Made by a program: the position numbers and the translations under genes. The notes beneath the pieces are model-generated. The model was given only the letters and a program-made list of their open reading frames with translations, ran no database searches and was not told where the DNA came from. A stretch of 64,000 bases of DNA from Verrucomicrobiota bacterium (GTDB taxonomy: Bacteria > Verrucomicrobiota > Verrucomicrobiia > Methylacidiphilales > UBA1321), in assembly GCA_013285645.1 (NCBI GenBank), contig JABDHJ010000002.1:1-64000 (forward strand), read 5' to 3'. Below, piece by piece: positions 54,473 through 63,741 of the stretch. Position 1 is the first letter of the stretch, and each line of letters opens with the position of its first letter.

Positions 54473-57400
54473 AAGAGCAGAGCGTCACACGTTTCCACGG
54501 TCATTTTGGTCTCACCGGGAGGGCTGTTCCCAGCAAGTGAAAAATCTAGTTTTTCTTCCAGCAATGACACCAAAGCCTGTTTCGCAGGTGAGGTCTTATC
54601 CGACTTAACTCGGCGGGCATAACCCACAGCACCCAGCAAGAGATCGGCTACCTGCATCAGGCGAATTTCATGACTGCGGACATGTTGTAAAGTCGGCTTT
54701 TCTTCGGGCTTGAGTGAAGGACTGTTGGCCTCAAGCAAGCGCTGCAATTCACGAAGTTTCTCCCTACCGCGCGTGTCCTTCATATCGAGGAAGGCCCGGT
54801 ACAGATTTTCTGGTTCCATTGCCCCGCGTAGGAGGTAGTAATACAGCACGTAGTAAATGTGTTCCTGCTTTTCCTCCGGCACGCGAGCGTATTCGCGCTG
54901 TTTGTCCGGCAATACGAGCGCACGGAACGAAACGTCTTTGGCGGCTATGAACCATTCCAGCACCGCCTGATAAAAATCAAGTTTACCAGGACTGACCTTC
55001 GTCCACTTGAATTCGAAGTGTCTGGGGAAATCGTAGTGTAGGCAAAGGGCAGTAAGTTCGGTGTTGAGGCCATGAGCTCGGTCTGCTGGGCACGACAGAA
55101 GTCCCATGAGCATGATTGGCTCCTTGTCGCGGGGAAGATGACGACTTTCGTCACAATAGAGATGGAGTGTGGCGCGAGCAGCGAGATGCTCCTCCGTCTT
55201 GCCTTGTTTGACTGCCAAATTGCGGCGCTGAGCAGCAGCTAATATAGGATAACGCCTGGCATACCAGTCTTCGACTTCCCGAATGTCTGCTTCATTCAAC
55301 CCGTAGGCATCATACACAAGCCGATCTATTTCCAACTGCTCGTTGCTGGCATAATCGTAAGATGGATTAGCACGCTGGGTTGAAATTATTTTTTTTACAA
55401 GTGCGCCAAGAGTAGCTGAGAGATCCACCGGAACAATCAACTCACGAATATTGTCTGATTGCGTACTGACAGTGTGATTCTGGATAGCCTTAATCCACAT
55501 TTTAGCCACCTTTGAACACATTACTCCGAGAAGAGGGTGAAGAAGGCCTTCCGGAGGAATAAGTCTGCTGCCCTTGACATCGAATACACCTGCTCCACTC
55601 AATCGAATGGTTGGTGAATAAACGCCGACATCTGACCATGTCAGCCCAGGAACAAAGTAGTAATCTGGATTTCTAAAAATACCCGCTGGGGTCGTAAGAA
55701 AGTGGGGTTTGTTGGGGGGCACTGGCTTTCCCTTAGCGCGAAATACTTCGGCCATAGTTCGGGTCGCGATTGCATCGACGGCCCACTCGCTCCAATCAAT
55801 GAAGTAGTTTGTTGGCACCCAATAGTTGGGCATCCAACCTTCGTCGCTCTCAGATTCTCCTCCTTTATCATAAGGCACAATATAGCGACCGCCAAAGTAG
55901 CGGTCAGAATTCCGATTATTTTTTGAGATGCCGTGTTCGATGACAGACTGACGTAACTCCTCGTTAGAGCTTATCCGCTCAAAATCGGTGTCTGTAAGCA
56001 AGAACTGTAGATAGTCCTTAATAGATCGATACGAGCCATGTGCGTGGGGATTCTGAAAAAGGTATGAGTCGTTGTCGCCTGTTTGCAGACCAACTTTTAC
56101 ATCCGCACAATCACCGAGTTTCAGCAGTTGTACGACACGGCCATTAAACTGGACGTTACGGATAACCGCTGATCTACCCCCAATAGTCCCGGGTTTGACT
56201 GGCGCGGTTGTGTCATTCATCAAGGCAAACAACTTTGGCGAAGCGATGAAGAAGGGTAAGTTGGCGTTTGTGCTAACGAGCGACTGGCGGTAGTGATAAA
56301 TGGCATAGGTCCGATTCGTCACATTTTGACGGCGTGCAAAACCCTCGGTCTGATAAAGCAAATGCAGAAAGCGTTCGTATTGGTCATGAATGGAGACGTT
56401 GGTGAGGTCCGCCATTTGACAAGTGTGGTCTGCTGCCGCAGTGCCGCGTTGGCAGAGAATTACAGCGCAGTTCACAACGGCCTTAAAGGTGTCACCCGAC
56501 ACACGGACCATTTTGTGGACCCTATGCTCCAGCATTTGTTCGCGCAAAGGCCGGTGCGTCTTTATCGTCATAAACGTGTCGCTGACGATGTATGACAGCA
56601 CTCCATTCTCCGCGAGAGGGCAATGTCGCTGACGTGAACCAAGAAAACGAGCTATGAACGCTCCATAGGGATCCTTCGATCCAAGTGCTAGGACAGTCTG
56701 GACTTCATCAGGAATCTTTGTGCCGCCGTAAGGTGGGTTGCCTATCACGATATGGAAGGGGGCACTATTGCGGATATCACCATCGTTGATGAGTTCGGGA
56801 AAAAATGTTTCGACGTTAAAAAAGGGCGCAGCCAAGGTGGCGTGCTTGAACCATTCTGCAATCCAAAGTGAATCCTGTTCCTGGCGGATCGTGCGCCGGT
56901 CATGTTCACTAATGCCAGTGGGTTTGATACCTTTAGTTTGCTCAGCGAAACCCGGATATAGAGTTGCCAATTCTCGGCCAATTTGCGCAGCAATCTGGTC
57001 GCGGCGTAAGCGTGTAGTTAGGGGTTGGTAATATTCCTCTCTCGCGGCGCGCAGATTTGCCAGCACGGGACCTGACAGCATTCCATGTTCAGAATCGCGT
57101 AGCGTGTTACAACACAGCAGATTGGTTTCGAGGTTTGGCAATGCTTGGAGACCATAGTTGTGGGCGCGGTCTTCGGGATGTACGTCCTGTTCGATGACCA
57201 GTGTCAGGAAGAATCGAAGTTTGGCAATTAGCGATGCGAGCGGCTGGATATCGAGTCCGTAAAGATTCTTCTGAATCAGACCGAGCTTGCGGAGATAGTT
57301 ATAACTTTTGCCCTCCATGCCGCGAGCTGCGTCTGAGCGGATAGCTGCTGGTAAACGAGCAAGGAGGCGTTGTTTCCAGCGTTCGTTATCTTTATCAACT

Positions 57401-59166
57401 CGCGCAAGCAATTCGACCATCCGGTGCAACATTCCCATTGGGAAAGCTCCTGAACCGCAAGCTGGGTCGAGCACGCGCACAGCGTCGAGAGCCTCTACTA
57501 CTTTATCGGCGATGGGTGAAAAATCGACATCATCTGGCAATTCGTAACAAAGGCGCGATAGAAGCTGAGTGTCTTCGCGTGATGCGCTGCTTTGCTCGAA
57601 ACGGGTGCGGAGATGCAAGTGCAAGGCTTCATTGACCATGTAATCGACGATACGACGCGGGGTGTAATATGAACCGGATGCTTTCCGGGCGCTTTCAGCA
57701 GCTGCTTCGTCGTCAGGGTCAATTTCAGCAAGTAGATTTTCAAAAACTAGGCCGAGGAGTTCGGGGTCAAGCGCCACATCTTCTTCGAGTGGCGTGTTTT
57801 CCGCAACGGTGAAGCGATAGCGGTCAAAGATGCGATTGATGCCTTCGACAGTGCGCTGACTTTGGCGTCGTCCTGTTCCGATAGTGATGCTGAAACCATC
57901 TTCGCGTCGGGCATAAAATAATTTATTCGGAATGCGAAACGCGCCGTCTTCAATAGTGTCAGAGGCGTTATCCTCGGTAAGTTTGTCAAATAGCCCGCCG
58001 TTGAGATAAGGAATGCGGTCAAAAAAATCGTAATTAAAATCCTCGGGAAGATGGCTTTTGCCCAAGTAGGCTAATTTTTTTAACTCGGCTGTGGCGACAG
58101 TCTGGTCAGCGCTAGCTTCCGGGCCGGATTTGCGCCGTTGGTTCATCGGCTGGTTAAGCGCTTGAAAGAATATGTTCTGCAATATTCCGCGATAATATTG
58201 GGTGCCACTGAGGAAACGGCGATCGTCCTCGCCCCGAGTGAGTACACGGCGACGGTCAGCAATGTCATATAGCTCCAGCAACTCTGCCGGAATTAGACCC
58301 ATCTCCTTCAGAAACCACGCGAACAGCAAGCGGCAGATCAGGCGCACGGTGAATTCCTGGGTGGCACGGGCCCGGTGCTTCGGGTCATCGGTCACATGAT
58401 CAGGCAGTCGGGCCAGTTTGATTTCTGAAATGGCCCAACTAAACCAGTCCACGAGTTCGCGGTAAAACCGCTGGTTGAGTTCCTGGGTGGAGAGGATTTT
58501 CTGCCAGGCGTCATCTAGTTGTGCAAACGTACTGATTATCCCCGCTTCTTCGCGGAGCCGGTGAAGCGAAAAACGCTCAAGCAGTTCCAGATGTGCCCGG
58601 TGTGGCTGGCGACAGTCTATGTCGCGAATGAGCGAAACACGGGTAAGCACATCGCGCGTGCCATCGCGAAGGTTCTTGCGACGATTGATGATTGCAAGCG
58701 AAACAGATGTGCCATGTCGGAATAGCACAAGCACAGGCATGGGCACGAGCCGATTAAGCGCGCGTGTAATATTAGATAATTCCGTTCGCGTAGGCGCTTC
58801 GCCGGATGCTGGTGTCGTCAAATCCACAGCGAAGAACACGTAAGACTTAATTTCTTTGGAGTCGAAGGCTGTAGAATCCTCAAGCAGTAAACCCTGCTGA
58901 CCGTTGGCGGCGAGTTCCGGACCAGCGATTTGAAAGAGGAAATCGATGGAGCGCCAGCGAGATAGCAAAGCGTTTTGCTCGGTTAATGAACCCTTGGGAT
59001 CGAGTAGACGCTGTAATTCAACCACCGAATGAATGGCAAGTCTGCGCGGGCTGTGATAACCGAGGGTTTGAAAGAGTGATAGAGCTCCCGCCTCAATATC
59101 GCCCTCGGCGAGCACCCCAAGGCGAGTAACAATTTCAGAACGAAGATTGGTGGCGTTGGCGGGCAT
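54469..59166 (-). CDS. Eco57I-like DNA methyltransferase fused to DUF3800
   Basis: The 1565-residue protein has an N-terminal region of unknown fold and an adenine-specific methyltransferase core with motif I LDPACGSGAFPMGM (near residue 565) and motif IV NPPYGGTK (near 807). A target-recognition-like region follows, then a C-terminal DUF3800 domain starting at LYCDESRH (near 1334). Such large methylases are PglX/Eco57I-type, often of restriction or phage-growth-limitation systems. DUF3800 is an uncharacterised RNase H-like-fold domain found in defence loci; joining it to the methylase is unusual. The stop overlaps the small nuclease-like gene, and the helicase lies 5 bases upstream. Confidence 0.82.
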   Translation of the reverse strand: MPANATNLRSEIVTRLGVLAEGDIEAGALSLFQTLGYHSPRRLAIHSVVELQRLLDPKGSLTEQNALLSRWRSIDFLFQIAGPELAANGQQGLLLEDSTAFDSKEIKSYVFFAVDLTTPASGEAPTRTELSNITRALNRLVPMPVLVLFRHGTSVSLAIINRRKNLRDGTRDVLTRVSLIRDIDCRQPHRAHLELLERFSLHRLREEAGIISTFAQLDDAWQKILSTQELNQRFYRELVDWFSWAISEIKLARLPDHVTDDPKHRARATQEFTVRLICRLLFAWFLKEMGLIPAELLELYDIADRRRVLTRGEDDRRFLSGTQYYRGILQNIFFQALNQPMNQRRKSGPEASADQTVATAELKKLAYLGKSHLPEDFNYDFFDRIPYLNGGLFDKLTEDNASDTIEDGAFRIPNKLFYARREDGFSITIGTGRRQSQRTVEGINRIFDRYRFTVAENTPLEEDVALDPELLGLVFENLLAEIDPDDEAAAESARKASGSYYTPRRIVDYMVNEALHLHLRTRFEQSSASREDTQLLSRLCYELPDDVDFSPIADKVVEALDAVRVLDPACGSGAFPMGMLHRMVELLARVDKDNERWKQRLLARLPAAIRSDAARGMEGKSYNYLRKLGLIQKNLYGLDIQPLASLIAKLRFFLTLVIEQDVHPEDRAHNYGLQALPNLETNLLCCNTLRDSEHGMLSGPVLANLRAAREEYYQPLTTRLRRDQIAAQIGRELATLYPGFAEQTKGIKPTGISEHDRRTIRQEQDSLWIAEWFKHATLAAPFFNVETFFPELINDGDIRNSAPFHIVIGNPPYGGTKIPDEVQTVLALGSKDPYGAFIARFLGSRQRHCPLAENGVLSYIVSDTFMTIKTHRPLREQMLEHRVHKMVRVSGDTFKAVVNCAVILCQRGTAAADHTCQMADLTNVSIHDQYERFLHLLYQTEGFARRQNVTNRTYAIYHYRQSLVSTNANLPFFIASPKLFALMNDTTAPVKPGTIGGRSAVIRNVQFNGRVVQLLKLGDCADVKVGLQTGDNDSYLFQNPHAHGSYRSIKDYLQFLLTDTDFERISSNEELRQSVIEHGISKNNRNSDRYFGGRYIVPYDKGGESESDEGWMPNYWVPTNYFIDWSEWAVDAIATRTMAEVFRAKGKPVPPNKPHFLTTPAGIFRNPDYYFVPGLTWSDVGVYSPTIRLSGAGVFDVKGSRLIPPEGLLHPLLGVMCSKVAKMWIKAIQNHTVSTQSDNIRELIVPVDLSATLGALVKKIISTQRANPSYDYASNEQLEIDRLVYDAYGLNEADIREVEDWYARRYPILAAAQRRNLAVKQGKTEEHLAARATLHLYCDESRHLPRDKEPIMLMGLLSCPADRAHGLNTELTALCLHYDFPRHFEFKWTKVSPGKLDFYQAVLEWFIAAKDVSFRALVLPDKQREYARVPEEKQEHIYYVLYYYLLRGAMEPENLYRAFLDMKDTRGREKLRELQRLLEANSPSLKPEEKPTLQHVRSHEIRLMQVADLLLGAVGYARRVKSDKTSPAKQALVSLLEEKLDFSLAGNSPPGETKMTVETCDALLL

Positions 59167-59171
59167 TTTGG

Positions 59172-62100
59172 TTAAGCAGGCTTATGAATTACCAGCCATG
59201 TAATGAGTTCGAAGTCGTCCGGTTCATTCGCTTTGGGCTGGTAATCTGGAAGGATAAAATCTCGTCCCGTTTGCAAACCAGCAGCGGCGCGTTTTTGGAA
59301 AGTCTTGGCAATGGAATCAACGGCAGCAGCGAGGAGTTTGTTATAGAGGCCCATATCGGTGCCGTTATTAGTCTCGGCGTCAAACAATTGGCAGAGCTTT
59401 TCGTATGCAGTCGGCTTATCACTGCATAGCAGGCGATAGATTTCAAGAACCTGTTTGGGTTGCGCAAATGAGAAACGCACCATCCCGTCATCGCGAACGT
59501 AAACAAGGTAGTAGGGCTGAAGTGGGTTAACAGTGTCGCCACTTCTCGCCTCGGCTTTTTGCATTAAACAAAAAACAACGCCAGGCGCGATCACCTGATG
59601 GTCCGGGTGGGGCGGCACAACGGCGTAAAGACCAAGAGGAGCATCTCCAAGCAATTTGCGGTTGGCCTCGATGTATTTGCTCAATTCGATACGGAAGTCA
59701 TCAAGGGTAAATTCGTTCAGGGCTAAGCTCTCGCTGAAATCCTCAAGATCAAGGACTTCCTCGCGCAGTCGAAGAAGCTGTTTGTCGCGGTAGCGCATGT
59801 CCTCGTGGATAATTTCTTCGATCTCCTCGTTCTTTAAAATGTTGTCCTCGAAGGTGGCGGCGATGTCCACGAGCGCCATGCGGGCTTCGACCCGGTTCTT
59901 GAGGTTGACGTATTTGTCCAGATCCTTGGTGGGCCAGAAATTCACTAGCTGGACGGTATGATTGACGCTGCCGATACGGTCGATGCGGCCAAAACGTTGG
60001 ATAATGCGAACGGGGTTCCAGTGGATGTCATAATTGACGAGGTAGTCACAGTCCTGAAGGTTTTGACCTTCGGAAATACAGTCGGTGGCAATGAGTAGAT
60101 CAATCTCGCCGTTCTGCGGCATGGCTGGCATCTTGTCCCGGTTTTTTGAGCGTGGGGAAAAGTTGGTGAGTATCTGGTTGTAGTCGGTTTTCCCCAATGT
60201 AGCGCGATTGTCACCGCTGCCTGCAACGAGTGCGATGTGAATACCCAAATCCTTTTGTGCCCAGGAATAAAGCGAGTCGAACAGATAGTTGGCCGTGTCA
60301 GCAAACGCGGTGAAGACGAGAACTTTCTTGTTAGATTCTCCACGTTTGTTGGTGGTCGGATTTTTCACCTTCCGCTGGATGAGGTCTTTTAACTCTTTGA
60401 GCTTTGCATCGCGTTCCGGTGTGACCGCTTCGGCAGAGGAGTGAAGCAAGCTAAGTTGCTGCTTGTCCTTCTGGAGGTCTTTGAGCCAATCGTCGAGGCG
60501 AAGATGTTCCATGCGATATTTGAACTTGCCGCCCACCTCCGTGGGATCGTCCTCGTCGCCTTCTGCTTCTGGCAGTTCAAGATTCAACTCCAGTTCTTCG
60601 GCTTCGGGATTTTGATTGGGAGTCGATTGGTAATTCCTAATCTTTCGCTCTAGGTCTTCGATCTTTCCAATTGTTCGAGCCATCGTAATTTCAAACGATT
60701 CCACGGAACTTTCGAGGCGTTTGAGAAAGTTGACCTTCATCATTCCGACAAGGAACTTTTCGCGGTCAGCCTGGCTAAATGGGTCTCGGGCGTGAGTCTG
60801 GTAAATAGGCAATAGCTTGGCCTCTTCCCTCAGGTAGCGGGATGGGGCAAAAAGCGACAATTTATAGCCACCTATTTCGTCATTCAGTTTGTCGTAGCCA
60901 AGAAAGCGATTTTGAAGGTCGATTTCCGCGTAAATGGAGTCGGGTTTCAGGCGCTCAGGGAATCCCCCCATGGCGGCAATGCTGCTCTTGTAGTACCGGA
61001 GAATGTGTTTTCTTGAGCGGGCTATGGTCAGCTCGTCCAGCAAAGTGAAAAATGCAGAGCTAAGTTTTTCGAGCAACTCTTTGGTTTTCCTTTCGCCGGA
61101 CTGTTTTTTCGCCCAGTGGGTGAAGGTTTTTTGGGCGGTCGCTAAAGTTTCCTTCAAGCTGCTGATGCCGATGGAATCCTTGAATGCGCCGTCTTCGCCT
61201 TCTGTAAGAAAATAAATCTGGTTGCGGAGGTCGCGGAGGTCGTTGTTAACAGGTGTGGCGGATAGCAGGAGGACTTTGGTTCTGACGCCACCTTTGATGA
61301 TTTCATCCATCAATCGCTGGTAGCGGCTTTTGCGAATGACATTACCCTCCTCGTCTCGTTTGCCTGGAGTGTTATTGCGGAAGTTGTGGGACTCATCGAT
61401 AACCACGAGGTCAAAATTACCCCAGTTGAATGTTTCGAGATTGATGCCGTTGGCTACGCCGGATTCGCGGCTCAAATCGGTGTGGGAAAGCACGTCAAAC
61501 CGGAAGCGATCTTTGATGAATGAGTTGAGAGCGTCGTTGTTGCGATAGATAAGCCAGTTTTCACTGAGCTTCTTCGGGCAAAGAACAAGCACCCTTTCAT
61601 TTTTCAACTCAAAGTATTTGATGACGGCTAGCGCCTCGAAGGTTTTGCCTAAGCCTACACTGTCCGCGAGGATGCAACCGTTGTGCTTGAGGATTTTGTT
61701 GATTGCGCCTTTGACGCCGTCGCGCTGGAACTCAAAAAGGGCTTTCCAAATCTCTGTATCGACAATCTTGATATTCTGGTCGAGCAGACCGCCCTTCTCC
61801 TGCTCGGCAAGGAAGTTTTCAAAAATGTGGAACAACGTCTTGTAATAAATGAATTCCGGTGCGTGGTTTTGGTAAAGCTGGTCGAGGTATTGGAGAACCT
61901 CTGCCTTCACGTCTTCGACTACAGCCGCGTCATTCCAGAGTTCATCAAACCATGCCTTGAGATCTTTCCGATCCCGTGTGCTGTCTACTTCGAGGTTGAG
62001 TTCGATGTTATTATTGCTGGCTCCCATGCCGAGTCCACGCACGGTGAAATTGGAACTACCCAGGATGGCTTCCTCCACGGCTCCATTGGCAATGTGATAC

Positions 62101-62477
62101 ATCTTGCCGTGTAGCAACTGAGCGTGACGAACAGAACGGATGTTCACCTTTTGACGGAACCATTCGGCGCATTCACGAGCTACGCGCTTTTGTTGAAGGC
62201 GATTTGCTAATTGGAGGCCGTTGCCATCAAGGATGAACGCCTTCTTTTCAGTCCTTTCTGGGTCCAAGGAGGATATGAAGCGGGGTTCCCCAAAGAGAAA
62301 GTCGAGATGCTCAATCTGATCGAGCTTGTCCTTAAGTGCTTCGTAGGCGTAAATCGTGAAATAAGCAGAGACCACTGACAGCCGGGAGCCGGTCTGCACC
62401 TTGGCTTTGAGGAAATCAGCGACGTTACCACGGCGATGGTTATCCCTGATGCCGGAATTGTTGGGCTGGGTTGCCAT
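59172..62477 (-). CDS. PLD-nuclease/SNF2-type helicase
   Basis: The 1101-residue protein starts with a phospholipase-D-type nuclease domain (LLHGKMYHIANGAVEEAILGSSNF, HxK near 121). It continues as a superfamily 2 ATPase: Walker A DSVGLGKTFEA (near 274), the DEAH-like VVIDESHNF (near 361), LLSATPVNND, and the C-terminal helicase half ending QRFGRIDRIGS (near 831). The fusion resembles SNF2 helicases of bacterial defence loci, where PLD nuclease and translocase act on foreign DNA. It heads the minus-strand operon and is followed after 5 bases by the methylase. It could be the restriction component matching that methylase. Confidence 0.88.
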   Translation of the reverse strand: MATQPNNSGIRDNHRRGNVADFLKAKVQTGSRLSVVSAYFTIYAYEALKDKLDQIEHLDFLFGEPRFISSLDPERTEKKAFILDGNGLQLANRLQQKRVARECAEWFRQKVNIRSVRHAQLLHGKMYHIANGAVEEAILGSSNFTVRGLGMGASNNNIELNLEVDSTRDRKDLKAWFDELWNDAAVVEDVKAEVLQYLDQLYQNHAPEFIYYKTLFHIFENFLAEQEKGGLLDQNIKIVDTEIWKALFEFQRDGVKGAINKILKHNGCILADSVGLGKTFEALAVIKYFELKNERVLVLCPKKLSENWLIYRNNDALNSFIKDRFRFDVLSHTDLSRESGVANGINLETFNWGNFDLVVIDESHNFRNNTPGKRDEEGNVIRKSRYQRLMDEIIKGGVRTKVLLLSATPVNNDLRDLRNQIYFLTEGEDGAFKDSIGISSLKETLATAQKTFTHWAKKQSGERKTKELLEKLSSAFFTLLDELTIARSRKHILRYYKSSIAAMGGFPERLKPDSIYAEIDLQNRFLGYDKLNDEIGGYKLSLFAPSRYLREEAKLLPIYQTHARDPFSQADREKFLVGMMKVNFLKRLESSVESFEITMARTIGKIEDLERKIRNYQSTPNQNPEAEELELNLELPEAEGDEDDPTEVGGKFKYRMEHLRLDDWLKDLQKDKQQLSLLHSSAEAVTPERDAKLKELKDLIQRKVKNPTTNKRGESNKKVLVFTAFADTANYLFDSLYSWAQKDLGIHIALVAGSGDNRATLGKTDYNQILTNFSPRSKNRDKMPAMPQNGEIDLLIATDCISEGQNLQDCDYLVNYDIHWNPVRIIQRFGRIDRIGSVNHTVQLVNFWPTKDLDKYVNLKNRVEARMALVDIAATFEDNILKNEEIEEIIHEDMRYRDKQLLRLREEVLDLEDFSESLALNEFTLDDFRIELSKYIEANRKLLGDAPLGLYAVVPPHPDHQVIAPGVVFCLMQKAEARSGDTVNPLQPYYLVYVRDDGMVRFSFAQPKQVLEIYRLLCSDKPTAYEKLCQLFDAETNNGTDMGLYNKLLAAAVDSIAKTFQKRAAAGLQTGRDFILPDYQPKANEPDDFELITWLVIHKPA

Positions 62478-62928
62478 GGGCCTCCAGCATGGTGCAGAAC
62501 TTCATCCGTCAGTTCAAACTGATTGATCGTCATTTTCTCAGTGGCGTTTTGGAGGTCTGTTTGCTGGGCGATAAAAATGAACCCTTCAAAAGCCACTCAG
62601 GGTTCATTCTTCCCCGGCATGGACGATGCCGGTTCCGCCAGAGGCATCCTGACGTGACAGGTTAGCGGGCGGGAGATGAGGGCGACCGACGCCAGTACAT
62701 TACGCGGCAGGCGTGGACATGGTCGAGTGGACACCACCGGGAGCCATGCCAGCCGAACGAATGACGGCGGAGATGACGCCCCACGACCGGGAGCGATCTG
62801 GCGCGGTCAGGTGCTCGGCGCGACGAATGCGCCCACGGCAAGTATTGGTCGCTCGGTGGGGGGGCCGCGAGGATGCGGCAGTGGGCCGCTTGGTCGCGGC
62901 GGGGGGAGCACTACTTCCAATGAGAGAT
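62478..62928. other. GC-rich gap between the helicase and HNH genes
   Basis: The stretch 62640-62920 is clearly more GC-rich than its surroundings, with repeated CCACGACCGGGAGCG-like text, and its frames give no known protein. It contains a strong minus-strand terminator at 62571-62608. The helicase promoter should lie between 62478 and 62570. The rest may be a fragment of another element. Confidence 0.5.
62571..62608 (-). terminator. Rho-independent terminator upstream of the defence operon
   Basis: AATGAACCCT and AGGGTTCATT form a perfect 10-bp stem; on the minus strand it is followed by a TTTTTAT run. It would stop transcription coming from the HNH side before the helicase operon, which then needs its own promoter. 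Confidence 0.75.
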
Positions 62929-63741
62929 CTATCGATAGAGGAAGCTGCGGTCTCCATTCTTTTTGCGCCATCTCTCATATCCATAAAGGTCCGGGCCGCC
63001 CAGATTTATCACGTACTCAACCCCGAAAATCGCAATCACAGCATAAAATTCGCCCCGCACTCCCACTATCGGCTTAACCGGGTCTTCAATCCAAAGAAGG
63101 TTCCATTCATGCAGCATCTGGAATCGTGGATAGAGGTTGTCTGAAAAAGCAAAATCAGCCGGATAAATCCGACGAATGACGACGGGCCAGACGACGCCCG
63201 GGCGACCTTGACGAACATAAGTGCGTATATCGTCGAGTTCGACCTTGTTAACGATTTCTTCATTCCATTTCGGATCATCCATGCCTCTTTGCGCAAGAAT
63301 TTCCAATCCGATCTTTGCGATAAAACGGGATGTTTCGTAGCCAGTTGGAGGAAGCTCGGCAGCAGGAAGGTAGAGGCTTCCCGACTTCTGAGTGCGCAGG
63401 GTCTCAATAAATCGGGCTTCATCTTCTCCCGGGGCTGCCGAAACGCTGAAACTACTATCGTCTTCTCGACGAAGATGTATTTTGGAGCGGCTTGCAGGGT
63501 GCAGGCCCACACCGGGGGTATAGAGGTCTCTCTTGTTTTGAATTCCCATCTCGAAACGGGAATTTTGCCCATACGAAGACTCCAAAAACGGAGCCTCGAC
63601 CTTTCTGGCTAGATAATTGTTACATGCGTCGCAAACCCAACCCGGCGCAAGGATGTGTTCTTTATTCCCCAGCGACTCAGGGATTATATGTTCCTTCGAT
63701 TGACTGGCATCGGAGGGGCACTTGCAGAAAATGCATTTCAT
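62929..63741 (-). CDS. HNH endonuclease-like protein
   Basis: I start at the ATG 63741, preceded by GGAGAG, giving 270 residues; the track begins 45 bases earlier. The first 50 residues carry CIFCKCPSDASQSKEHIIPESLG and VCDACNNYLA. This is the zinc-finger-supported HNH fold (two CxxC pairs around a histidine-rich HIIPESLGN core) of HNH endonucleases. The rest (to residue 270) is a domain I do not recognise, with charged and aromatic patches (MLHEWNLLWIE). Such proteins are frequent in defence regions as standalone nucleases. Its transcription appears separated from the helicase operon by the terminator. Confidence 0.75.
   Translation of the reverse strand: MKCIFCKCPSDASQSKEHIIPESLGNKEHILAPGWVCDACNNYLARKVEAPFLESSYGQNSRFEMGIQNKRDLYTPGVGLHPASRSKIHLRREDDSSFSVSAAPGEDEARFIETLRTQKSGSLYLPAAELPPTGYETSRFIAKIGLEILAQRGMDDPKWNEEIVNKVELDDIRTYVRQGRPGVVWPVVIRRIYPADFAFSDNLYPRFQMLHEWNLLWIEDPVKPIVGVRGEFYAVIAIFGVEYVINLGGPDLYGYERWRKKNGDRSFLYR

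Noticed and set aside
50870-62477. Assignment to DISARM, BREX or a complete Pycsar system
   Set aside because: DISARM needs DrmA/DrmB/DrmC as separate genes and BREX needs BrxL/PglZ and others; none is seen. Pycsar needs an effector next to the cyclase, and none is recognisable.
62676-63144. Plus-strand frames of 133 and 143 residues in the GC-rich gap
   Set aside because: They cross into the HNH gene on the opposite strand and show no conserved motif.
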